From NCBI GenBank assembly GCA_020086605.1, contig JACBWW010000083.1:1495323-1559322 (forward strand): a DNA stretch of 64,000 bases, read 5' to 3'. The position numbers were made by a program, and so were the translations under genes. The DNA comes from Lanius collurio (lineage: Eukaryota > Chordata > Aves > Passeriformes > Laniidae). Shown here one piece after another: positions 37,214 through 46,940 of this stretch (positions are counted from its first letter, which is position 1; every line of letters begins with the position of its first letter). The notes below the pieces were generated by a model that was not told the DNA's origin, searched no databases, and was given only the letters and a program-made list of their open reading frames with translations.

Positions 37214-40200
37214 AGTTGTTTCTTTTTTTAAAGTGAGCTCAGTGTGTATTGAACCATGCAAACACCTCTCCCAGCAAATGACCGTGCCTCTGTTTGTTCC
37301 TGCTGCTGCTCATCCATGACTCCCTGTTCCAGTCCTGCTGATGTGCCTCACAAACTCATCACCCTCTCAACCCTTTCTTAACTCAGAAAGAACAAAAATC
37401 AGTTTGGAAACCATAAAATCCACAGCCTGAGGACTGGCACAGAGGCCTCACGTCAAGGGAGAAATCAGTATTTTGACATTTAAACTTTCCATGGGGAGAG
37501 GAAACTGTGCCAGTTACAGCAACAGGCAGGGCTGTGGGAGAAGGACACAGCTGGATGGCAGCAATTGAATTTCATCCCCTCCTACATGCTACCTCACATC
37601 TGAATCCCATGGGCTATTTTTGGTAAGTCAAGAAACGGAGGCAAGGAACAAAAGCCCTGAGAAAGGCAGTGGTGTGGGCAGGGGCTGGGGTTGGTCAGGC
37701 AGCCTATCGGCAGGGGAGGGGACAGCTGGCATCTGCTGCTCTTGCTGCAGACTTTATGGACTTGTTTTATGACTATTTTTCTCCCCCCCTCTTTAATTGT
37801 TTTCCCCAGCCGTGCAATTTGCAGCTCCTGGATCCCTGCTCAGTGATTTGGGCTGGGGATCTCAGCCCAGCCCAAGGTCTCCGGCAGGTGCTCCTGGCCA
37901 CTGAGGCTGGGGGCTGCAGAAGGTTTCAAAGTGTGCACTGATCACAGGTTTTCCTTGCCTGTGACCAGCAGATTTTCTACTCCCGGAGGTTTTTGGCCAC
38001 GCACATGCTCCTCATCGTTCTCTCCTCCCCATCCACTTGCTCCCAGCCCCTCCCCCTGTCTCAGACTATCCCGGTTTGCACCATCTTTGGTTTCTCCTGT
38101 AGCTTCCACCAACACTCCCACCGTGACCGAGCACTTCCACCTCCCCTGTGGAGGTTTGTGACTCTTTGGGCAGGCCAGTGCTGCCTCCAGGAGCCTGGGC
38201 CAAGGGCTGGCTGTGTTTCAGCAGCAGCAGGGATGTGGTCAGACCCACACCACTGCAAGGTACTGTGGGAGGCAGCATGTGCAGCATCCATCCCTGTGCT
38301 CCAAAGCAGAGACATCCCTGCAGGCTCCATGACCTTAGGACAGACAGGAATAATCCTCTTTCATTCAGGTGTCCTAAATCCCCTTAAAACTAGTCCCCAC
38401 CCCCTCTTCCACAGCTGTGCTGGGCACTTCAGCCCCCATGCCTCACTACCCTCCCAGGACAGAGGCTCCTTTCTTCCTTCTCCTGCCAAAATGTCCCTAG
38501 TGCTGCCTGGCCCTGGCACCTTAACATGCCCCAAGGAGCAAGATGGAATGCCTGGCCCTGGAGGCTGCTGGGACTGGCTTTCCCCAGGGTGACCCCTAGT
38601 GCCACCTCACTACCCTTTTAGTCCCCAGACCCCAAGCAAGACCCTGTGAAATCTCAGCCTGGGTCTGGGAAGTGTAAGTGGTGTTCAAAACATACAGAGC
38701 CACCTATGTCTTAATTCATAAATTGTATTAATTGTGGGGTGATCAGTGGAAGAAACTCCACACTGTGGAAGGGGGAACCACAAACAATGAATTATGCTAC
38801 AAAACACAGCTACAGCCATGCACAGTCCTCTGGCACACAGTCTCTCTGGTTACAAATATAAGACAAGTTTAGTTAAAAAATTAGTCTTTATAGAAGATGT
38901 CAGACGAGAGTGGTTCATCCCCTAAAAAAGTTAGGCAGTTTTGGAGAACAACCAAAAAATACTTATTATATTATAGTGGAACCAGGCAGTCTCTGAGCTC
39001 TACTGACTTTGGAGGGGGCTGTGCTGGGCACCCAGCTCTTCAATGAGCTGTGTGAAGAATGCCCCTTCTATTCCACAGTGGTGGCATTTGGGCACCATGT
39101 TAGGACTAGACCTGCAGCCTCCAGCCCAACAAAGCCTAATGACTGCCCAAATCTGGAAGCTGTTCCATTTGCAAACCTGTTGGCTTCCAGGATTATTTCC
39201 AAACTTTGGCACTCTTAAGTGTGACCTGTATGACCAAAAATCCCAGGCTTGTCACCTTTATCATCTTCAAATGCATTTTTAAAATGCTGCATCAACATCC
39301 TTGTGCCCTGCTCACCTTCCCTGCAGGCCATGCTGGAGAATAGGGTTGGGAAGACCCTAGTGGGTGGTTTCATCCAGTACCCCCTGCCCAAGAAGGGTCC
39401 TACCCACCTGCACAGTCCTATTCTCCTGGGGCTCCAAGAAAAGTGCTACTGTGGACACGTCCTCACCGAGGACAGCCAGAAGATGCTCTGCACATGTGCT
39501 TTGGAGCGAAGAAGCAGGTGGTCCTGCCACCCCCATGCTTTCCTGGTCCTCCTCCTTGGATAGGAAGGGTCTCAGGAGAAGATGCAGCTCCAGTTTTGAT
39601 GGTGGTACCCAGTGCCCGTTCCACAGGCAAAGGTTCTTCTGCCTGCAGAGGCAGGAGGACAGTCTGGTGTGCAGGTTCAGGTCACCAAGAGCAGACCACC
39701 ACTGGTGCCCTCCCCTCTCTCTGCCTTGAAATCTGCAGTCGTTCCTTGGCCACCAGCCACCCCTCTGGTGCAGAACAATTGTCACCAAGTATGAACCTAG
39801 CCAAGGCAGTGCTACCCTGAGGAGCTGAGTGGTTGAGTTTCACAGACAGGCCCTGATGGAAAAAAGGGGGCTCTCCAGATACAGCAGTTGGGCTAGCAAC
39901 ACTGCCTCACCCGCAGCTACCATATAAAGACAGCGCTGGGCTTACTGATTCCTTTAGAGGAGATGTTCCTAAGCCTTTTTATGTTTTTCCGTTGATGTTT
40001 GTGAGCATATTGGTGCTAGAGATATGTGTGAACCGAGCTTGAATGAAGTGCCCTGAGCCATCCTACAGTTCTAGGAAAGAAATATTGATGGTAGAGTTTG
40101 GTAAACAAAGCTCTTGCGACATAACAGGGACATTGACCCTGCCAGGAATGTGGGGTTTGGTGGACCCAGACACCCAACATCAGCATGGTACCAAGTCACT

Positions 40201-40287
40201 GGCTATGAAAGAAAAAAATCTGAGAGGAAACAAAAACAGCTTCAAACTTTGTTCCATTTTTGTTCTCAGGGCCCCTTGGCCCTCATT

Positions 40288-40296
40288 AATAAATAA
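40288..40296 (-). promoter_or_regulatory. CD40LG: AU-rich element in the CD40LG 3' UTR
   Basis: Read on the minus strand this is TTATTTATT, the AU-rich destabilising nonamer, 127 nt downstream of the CD40LG stop. A second ATTTA core (minus strand, 40345-40349, context TTATTTATG) lies 74 nt after the stop. Cytokine mRNAs of the TNF family often carry such motifs; a function here is inferred. Confidence 0.5.
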
Positions 40297-40422
40297 CAAA
40301 ATATACAAATTAAGAAACAAGAAAAACAGAGAGACAGAGGAACATAAATAAGGGAAACAGGGAAAGGCACTTTGCTCAAGAAAGTTGGGCTGGATTTCCA
40401 GCTCTGGACAGCCCTTTTCTCA

Positions 40423-40790
40423 CTACAGCTTGAAGATGCCAAAGTATGTGTTGCCGTGGCTGTATTTCACTTTTGTGGAGTCTGTCACATTGACAAAGAC
40501 AATGTCATCTTCCCGAAGGTTGAAGACACCTCCCACCCGGATAGACTGGAGTTCACAGAGGGACTTCAAGGTGCTCTGTGTCTTTTGTCCCTTCAGCAAG
40601 AGCCGGTCCTCTTCCTTGGGGATATGCAAATAAATATAGAGGGTGAAGGGTGCCAAAGATACTTCCCTGGTGCAGAAGCTGACTTGAGAATAGATGTAGT
40701 AGAGCCCTGCTTCCTCCACCTTCAATTTCCCCTCCTTGTTGGATATCAAACTGTTCGTGGGGCCATACATTGTCTCCTTCCACTCCAGCA
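40423..40790 (-). CDS. CD40LG: CD40LG exon 6: TNF homology domain and stop
   Basis: The minus-strand acceptor is ctccctacag. Phase 1 joins to give VLEWKETMYGPT, then the strand motifs GLYYIYSQVSFC, LYIYLHIPKEEDRLLLKG, GGVFNLREDDIVFVNVTD and a TAG stop at 40423-40425. This single exon carries the whole receptor-binding domain, as in other species. Confidence 0.98.
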
Positions 40791-43700
40791 CTGTAGGGAG
40801 AGAGCATGGCAGGTGAGCTCAGAGAAGGTGACTTCCAGTTTGGCAGGCTGATTTGGGGGGGCACCCCACAGACATGTGGCCTCAAAGCCTCTGTCTGTCT
40901 GTGAGGTGCAGTTAGTGGGGTACCCAGCCCAGGCCACCATTCCCAGCCCGAGGGAGCAGGGACTCCTTCCCCAAGTCCAGAGCAAGTTTAACCCATGTTG
41001 CTGACCACTGCCTTTGTCACCCTTGAATTGGTATGTGAGTGGAGGAACATTTAGCTTCCTTCATCCAGCCAAGTCAAAATACATAGGGAGGAGGATTGCG
41101 TGTGTTTACTACAACAGACCAAACACTCTGTTAACTTCCTTTTGCTGCTTCCATGGACTTCAATGGGACACCCTCCAAGCCCTTAGAGCACTACCAAAAT
41201 ATGCTGCAACTCCACTCTTCAGAGCCTCCCATCCCAGTTTTTCCCAGCTGGGGGCTGCCTTTCCTCCAGAGTCCTTCCTCCACTTGGCCTCTGAGGATGG
41301 CGAGACTTTGCCAAGGAAGTACAAAAATTAACATTGCACAATTGCTATCCCTGCCTGGGTGCAGAGCTGCAAGGGCTTTGCACAGTGAGGGCTGCTTCCC
41401 ACTGCCAGGACCATGGCCCACACAGATCAGGGGCTGCCATGGATTTTGGGACACTTTTGGTGTCATCAGAGTAGCTCATGTAGTTGGTGCAGATAAGCCA
41501 ATACAGAGACCTAGAAGCCATGGCTGTAGGGGCTGAGCTCAGCTATGACCTCTGGAATTTGGACCTCTGCCTTCCCCAGCCTACAGAGACACCTGTAAGA
41601 GCAGCCAGGGGAAGCAATTTGGCTCCAATGGGAATAATGGGTTCAACAGTCTCAGCCCAGAGACAGTGTGCCATGGGTAGTCCTGGGGGAGCCACGCAGT
41701 CCATGGGCCATCACCAAGCATCTCACAGGGACTTTTCTCCACACGGAGTTGAGCTCTAGGCAGCTGCTGCTCTCTGGACCCTGCTTTTTAGGCTCAACAA
41801 GTGCTTGAGCAGGGTGTTTTAAAATGCAGCGTGTTTCTCACCTCTTTGATCTTATCTAGCACTAAGCTTTCCACAGGTAGACTGAGCTCTGGGTGAAATG
41901 CTGCGTCAGAGATGGAAAGAGCAGTTGCTGATTATTGTCAGTTACTCCAGAATTAAATCAGAAGTGCTCAGATTGCGAAATCCTTGCCAGATGAAGTGAC
42001 TGACCTTGCAAGCTCATACTCACTTTGGTAATCCTTGCTGTTATGGGAAGTCCCTCAGCTAAGGCTATTCTGGGGGACAGAGCAGCAAGAGTAGCCACAG
42101 TCAATACAGTGAGATGCACAAATGCAAAAGGACTCAGGCATATCTCTCAAACCTAATGTTGCCACGGCTGTGAATAATTGCAACTTGACTAAATCTATTT
42201 GGAGCCATCTATGATGCAACTGTAAAGCCCTCAGCCAGCCCATATTGCTGCCAGGACCACTATGGGTGAGAAGAGGATTAAATCAGCAGATGCAAATGCA
42301 AGCAGAACCCTCCTGCAGCAGCCACCCCAGTGAGACATGGTCAGGAGAGCAAAATGATCCATTTTAAGAACAAAAGTGGGAGGTTGTTTTTCTATATACA
42401 AAGACAAAAAGTATTCCACTCATAAAAAATCCTGGAAAGATTAAGCCCTTGTGGTACATTTCTAGGAAGGCACATACAGGGCTACTGAGGACAGCTGGAG
42501 ATGTATGAGCCCCATGTGGCGCATGTGCGCGTGGCCATGTGGCCACAGGGAGCTTTGCTGTGTTTTGGGGACACACTTTCATGCTGGAGTTGTTCTGCTG
42601 TCCCGGCCCTTAGAGAGCCACAGGGCAGGATTGGGAATGCACACTGCTGTGTCCCTCTGGCTCCCTGCTCGAGGTAGGACCAAGTGAGTCTGTCTTACCT
42701 GAGCCAGCCTTGTTGCTCTGATGACCTGCCAGGTGAACTGCAATTGGTTCCCTCTTCTCTGCTGCAATTCAGAAAGGCCAGTGTTATTGATGTCTTGTAA
42801 CCCACTTTTCTCCAGTGGTTCTCTGCAGGGACGGCAGTATCTTCTGCCCTTAATGTTTCTCTACAGGCCAAGACACAATCTCCAAATTCCACCCCCAGCC
42901 CTGAGTGAGGAATGACATGGCCTCTACTCAACAAGGACCTGCAGGTGCCTCTGAAGTGAAACCTCTGATGGATAAAACCAGTGGAGGAAATGGTGTCACC
43001 TTGCCCTCCGTTGGAACCGGACCTGGATGTGCCCACACCTCACCTGCCACAGACATCTCATTCTTGTGTGTCAAACGAGGATGCTCATGGTGCTCAGGAC
43101 CTGTGATGCAAAAGGCCGCAGATTTAATTTTGGGTTTGATTTCAACAACTTCAGACATTGTGACACTCAAAACTGCCTGCCCTGGGGAGACAGACATACC
43201 CAGTGTCCCCCTCTGCCAGCCCACACTGAGCTCAGTCTTACCCCCACAGGGATGCTCCAAACCCCAACATGTCCCCTGCCTCCACACCATGCCCTGGGAC
43301 ACTCATGGGCTGTTGAAGTCCTTTCCCAGGCCACAGAACTCCTTCTGCCCCTGCAAGCCATGAGTGCACTGGTTACATCAGGAAACTCACCTCTCTGCAT
43401 TTCAAACTTGGGTTGCTCCTTGAGGGCTCCATCCTGTAACAACAGCAAAAATATATAGGTTTTTTTCCAAATCAGTGATTTTGAAAGTTTCTATATAAAA
43501 TATGTCCTGGTCACTGCTGAGGTTAGAGATATTTAGCTCCAACAGCCCTGTCAGCTCTTGACAGAGGGTACCTGAAACCAGAGACTCCTCTAGTACCTTC
43601 CCCAGCTTCACATATGACCATGGGCTATTTGCAGCAGGGAGTTTGTAGGGTTTATGATCTTAGGTTTTATTCAATTAAAATGATGGGTAAAGTTTATTGA

Positions 43701-46700
43701 AAACAATAAGATAAACAACAACAACAAAAAAATCTCCTTTTCATGGGGGAGACATGCTGCAAGTGCTGCCAAGGCATATTCCTGCCCTGCAGTGGGGGTT
43801 TTCAGGACAGCTGAGCACGGCTTACCTCAGATATATTTTTTGGTGGTCTGTCGGGTACTGTTGCAAACCTGAAGGTTTGGCTGAGGCAGGTGTAGCTGAG
43901 GCATTTGTTGTCATCAGGCAGTGACAATGAGGAAGAATGTTCCTCTCCCATCTACTCGGGCCAGCACAGCCACTCCTAAGTGGTGAATTCAGGGCTGAGC
44001 AGCATGAGAGCACCTCATCCCTGCCTGGGCATCTCTCAGCCACTCTTGGAGGATATGGCAATGCAAATTGGCTCTTTTGCATCCAAATGTGAGGAGTCAC
44101 TGCTCCAACTAGAGATGGTATCCCTGAATCCACGGGATGGCATGTGCACAGCACCCTCATGGCTGCCAGAAGCTCTGTTTCCTGGCCCAGGCTTTGTACT
44201 GTCATTGACACCTGGGCAAAGTGGGTGGAAAAATGTTCCCAGTGCCACAAGCATCCTCACAGCCACCCAGCACAGGATTGGAGCAAAGTGCCAGACAGCA
44301 GAAAATCACTATTTTTCAGACCACAATCAGGGAGCAGAGCCAAGGTGGCTGCAGCTCCATCCCTCCCACCACAAGCCCCAAACATACTATGGCAGGTTGC
44401 ACCTGGATGTGCTCAGATCAAGAGCATTTTAGGAAAAGAATCAATGAGATTTTCCAATTATATCAATACAGTATAAAAAGAATTCAGTACAAAAAGGGGC
44501 ATTTGCTGCACAGCCCTAAAGTAAAGGGTACCCATGGTTTAAAAAAAAAGCTTGGGGTGAAGCTCTGTGTGGGACTGGGAGAACCTTCTCCCCCTTCAGC
44601 AGGATCTTTATCCACCCAACAGCACGTACCTTGCACTGGATGTTCTGGAAACCCTTTAAAATCTTTTCACAGTCCAACAGTGTTGACTTCTGACCTTCTG
44701 CTGTCTGACATTTCTGTACTTTCTTCAGGAAGATGTAATCTTCATTTAAGCTTAACACCTCTTCCATCTGCCGACAAGGGACAGAAGGGAGGGTCAATAG
44801 GATATTAGCAGGAGACTTACAACAGCTGGCAGCAGAGCCATGCTGCATTCCTGCCAGCAATAAATCCAGCCTAGGAAGCTCAAGGTCAGATGTTCAGCAC
44901 TGGGATAAGCTGGGCAGACAATCTGTGGGTAGCAAGAGCTCTCACCAGACCCAGAACAGCATATGTGCCCTCATCCACTGGGAATTGAACCCATGGAGTT
45001 CACTCAGACTGACAATGCTAGGTGAGAGGAGGATTGCTCAGGATCTGTTTTCTATCACCTTGAAAAATAATTTAAATGCCCATCTTTGACTTTTCTTAAA
45101 GGCACAGAAATCCCAGTGGGTGGCTCAGGGGCTTGGGCCCCAGCAGGCAGCTGGGATGCTCACTTAGCCCCTCACTGCCCTGCCCACACAGAGGGGTTTT
45201 AAATTTTTTCTGCTCACTTATTGACTAAAACAACAAATTAAATTGATTAAAACAAGCCAAAACGTGCATTGGTGCTGAATTGTGCCAAGATCTTCAGATA
45301 AAAAAAAAATTCAGAAAGCCAATAAGAAAATAATTAAATGCATCCAAATACTGATTTTTAAATTTACACCTGTTCAGGTTTTTATTGGCTTTTTGTTCCT
45401 TGAAAAAGCCTAACATTCAGTTAAATGGTAAAGAGAAAGTGCAGCTGGACATGAGGACACACAGCCATACAGAGTGCTCAGCACAGGCAGCATTGCAATG
45501 TGGAGGGTCAGATTTGAAGTCCTGCCACAAGTTCTGAAGGTAACTGAAATCCTCTTGCCACCTGTGACTGCATTTCAGCTGCCTCTAATTCTCTGCTATG
45601 TCCCCCCACAGTCACATTTCCCTCTGCCAGAGACCCTCTACACACTCCTTCACCACAGGTTGCAACCTCCATGCAGCAAAGTCCTCTTCCAACCCTCTGA
45701 TATTAAAGCCCCCCTAGCTCAAGATTGCTCTCCACCCTTGTAGATCAGGAATCACACACTTAAATTTCAATTTAAGTTGAGACAACACACTTAAAAATCA
45801 GTACCATCCACCTTATCAGTGTATCTGGTAAGAAAAACTCATTCTGGGTTCTAGGGAAATATTTCTTCAGCTGGCAGTCATTTCTGGCTTGGAGAAAAGT
45901 AGCTTTACATTCGTGATTTTAGGCAGTGCAGCAGCAGTCATACCAACCTCAAAACCAGCTTTCCAGACTTTAACTTTTTGGTAAATGTTGTCCCAAATAT
46001 GAGACAGGATCACTGGTACTGTGCACCTTCAAAAACTGAGGAAGTGCTAAGGTCCAGTCTTTTCTTCCCTAAACTGAAAGACAGCATCTGAAGCGAATGT
46101 TGATAAAACACTACAAAAAATTTCATTTCTGGACGTTTCATCCTCTCAGTTAATGTCAGAGTGCTACTAAGTGCTACAAAATCAGAAAAACCACTACCAA
46201 GCCTACAAAATCAGAAAAACCACTACCAAGCCTAAAATAGCCACTTGCATGTCTAAACCACACCCTCTTGTCCTCAGACTGACCATCAGCTGCCAGGTTT
46301 ACTCTTAATGTCTCTTCTCAATTGGTCATTCTCTTTTTATTAGCAAGAGGAACAGATGTTTCCTCCCACATGCATCTCTGTGGCAAACTAAAGTAGAAAT
46401 GAGAACATGGGTGTGATAAATGATACTGCTGCCTCCATCCAGTGGGTCAGCACCATCTTCCACTATGTTCATCCTCTTGGTGAGCAGATCTCACCAGAGC
46501 TGATGTCAAACCATGCCATCAGAGACAGAGTACAACCTTCTCTTTCCACTTACCTTATCCATCTTCATGTGAAGATACAAAGAGAAGAGCACGGTCCCAA
46601 TGGTCTGTGCTACAATAAATACAGTGAGGAAGCCCATGAACATTTTCATGATGCAGGGAGATGTGCTGCCAATGGGACGAGGCGCCTCAGGGCCATAGGG

Positions 46701-46709
46701 TTCGTTCAT
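40423..46709 (-). CDS. CD40LG: CD40 ligand (CD154, TNF superfamily member 5), six coding exons
   Basis: CD40 ligand is a trimeric type II membrane cytokine of activated T cells. It binds CD40 on B cells and antigen-presenting cells and drives class switching and germinal centres. Six minus-strand exons join in phase to 274 residues: cytoplasmic tail (1-22), transmembrane segment (about 23-46), stalk (about 47-150) and TNF homology domain (153-274). The TNF domain shows GLYYIYSQVSFC, a second cysteine in SLCELQSI for the expected disulfide, and FVNVTDST with an N-glycosylation sequon near the C-terminus. It ends YFGIFKL. Length and stalk order match the chicken protein as I remember it (272 residues). 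Mammalian CD40LG has five exons; here the stalk has one more. No break is seen. It lies tail-to-tail with ARHGEF6 as in human. Confidence 0.97.
40791..42698 (-). other. CD40LG: CD40LG intron 5
   Basis: A 1.9-kb intron. I found no further exon or named repeat in it on either strand. Confidence 0.75.
42699..42761 (-). CDS. CD40LG: CD40LG exon 5: membrane-distal stalk, tandem acceptor
   Basis: It encodes AEKREPIAVHLAGHQSNKAGS, aligning with chicken EKRQPIATHLAG and human IAAHVI. The acceptor is a tandem gcagcag. The outer site starts the exon at 42761 (adds Ala); the inner starts it at 42758. Both keep the frame; the outer matches the chicken length. Donor gtaaga, phase 1 on both sides. Confidence 0.92.
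43044..43100 (-). CDS. CD40LG: CD40LG exon 4: extra stalk exon
   Basis: The acceptor is gcatcacag and the donor gtgagg. The 57 nt encode GPEHHEHPRLTHKNEMSVA, matching chicken HEHPHLKSRNETSVAE. I know of no counterpart in the five-exon mammalian gene. Phase 1 on both sides, so it could be inserted or skipped without a frameshift. Confidence 0.92.
43391..43433 (-). CDS. CD40LG: CD40LG exon 3: short stalk exon
   Basis: The acceptor is gttgttacag and the donor gtgagt. The 43 nt encode DGALKEQPKFEMQR. The KFEMQR end corresponds to human SFEMQK and chicken KFEMHR. Phase 0 in, phase 1 out. Confidence 0.94.
44630..44767 (-). CDS. CD40LG: CD40LG exon 2: membrane-proximal stalk
   Basis: The acceptor is cttgtcggcag and the donor gtacgt. 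The 46 codons begin MEEVLSLNEDYIFLKKVQKC and contain LLDCEKILKGF, with two cysteines placed as in chicken and human (IQRC, LLNCEEI). Phase 0 on both sides. Confidence 0.97.
46174..46231. repeat. 29-bp perfect tandem duplication
   Basis: The unit begins ctacaaaatcag and ends ctaccaagc. It occurs twice in direct succession at 46174-46202 and 46203-46231 inside CD40LG intron 1. The identity of the copies points to a recent duplication. Confidence 0.95.
46554..46709 (-). CDS. CD40LG: CD40LG exon 1: start, cytoplasmic tail and transmembrane segment
   Basis: ATG at 46709-46707 starts MNEPYGPEAPRPIGSTSP, near-identical to chicken. The hydrophobic span FMGFLTVFIVAQTIGTVLF follows, then LYLHMKMDK before the gtaagt donor. 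The basic/short N-terminus and single internal hydrophobic span fit a type II signal anchor. Phase 0 out. Confidence 0.97.
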
Positions 46710-46940
46710 CCTCTATGCACGTTGCTGGGGTTCCTCCAAATGTGCTGCTTGCAAGTAGCATGAGAACTGTTGTGTGAGCGCCTGCTGCTCAAGGGATACA
46801 GGGTACAGCAACCTACACTTCCTGGAAAAAGCTCTTCGTAGTGGGTAGGTTTGTTCACTACCATCTCCCACAACAAAAACAACAAAAAAAGTTGCTTAGA
46901 CTTTCTTCTCTGTTGCACTTCCATGCTTTTTTCTACTGTT
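46710..46940 (-). promoter_or_regulatory. CD40LG: 5' flank and probable 5' UTR of CD40LG
   Basis: There is no TATA box in a convincing position. On the minus strand an NFAT-like TTTTTCC lies at about 46823-46830, and a T/G-rich run (ttttttgttgtttttgttg) near 46868-46890. NFAT drives CD40LG in mammals; using these sites here is inference. The transcription start cannot be placed from sequence. Confidence 0.3.

Larger units (their letters stand above)
36401..39900. other. gap between converging genes, no coding exon recognised
   Basis: This stretch separates the ARHGEF6 3' end from CD40LG. It contains one CR1 fragment with an adjoining TA microsatellite. GC-rich pieces near 38.0-38.6 and 39.3-39.8 kb have overlapping open frames on both strands, a sign of base composition rather than coding. 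The distal CD40LG 3' UTR may reach into its right part, but I found no canonical minus-strand AATAAA there. Confidence 0.6.

Noticed and set aside
37993..38592. 199-codon plus-strand frame between the two genes
   Set aside because: It is Pro/Ser/His-rich, overlaps other open frames on both strands and has no family resemblance.
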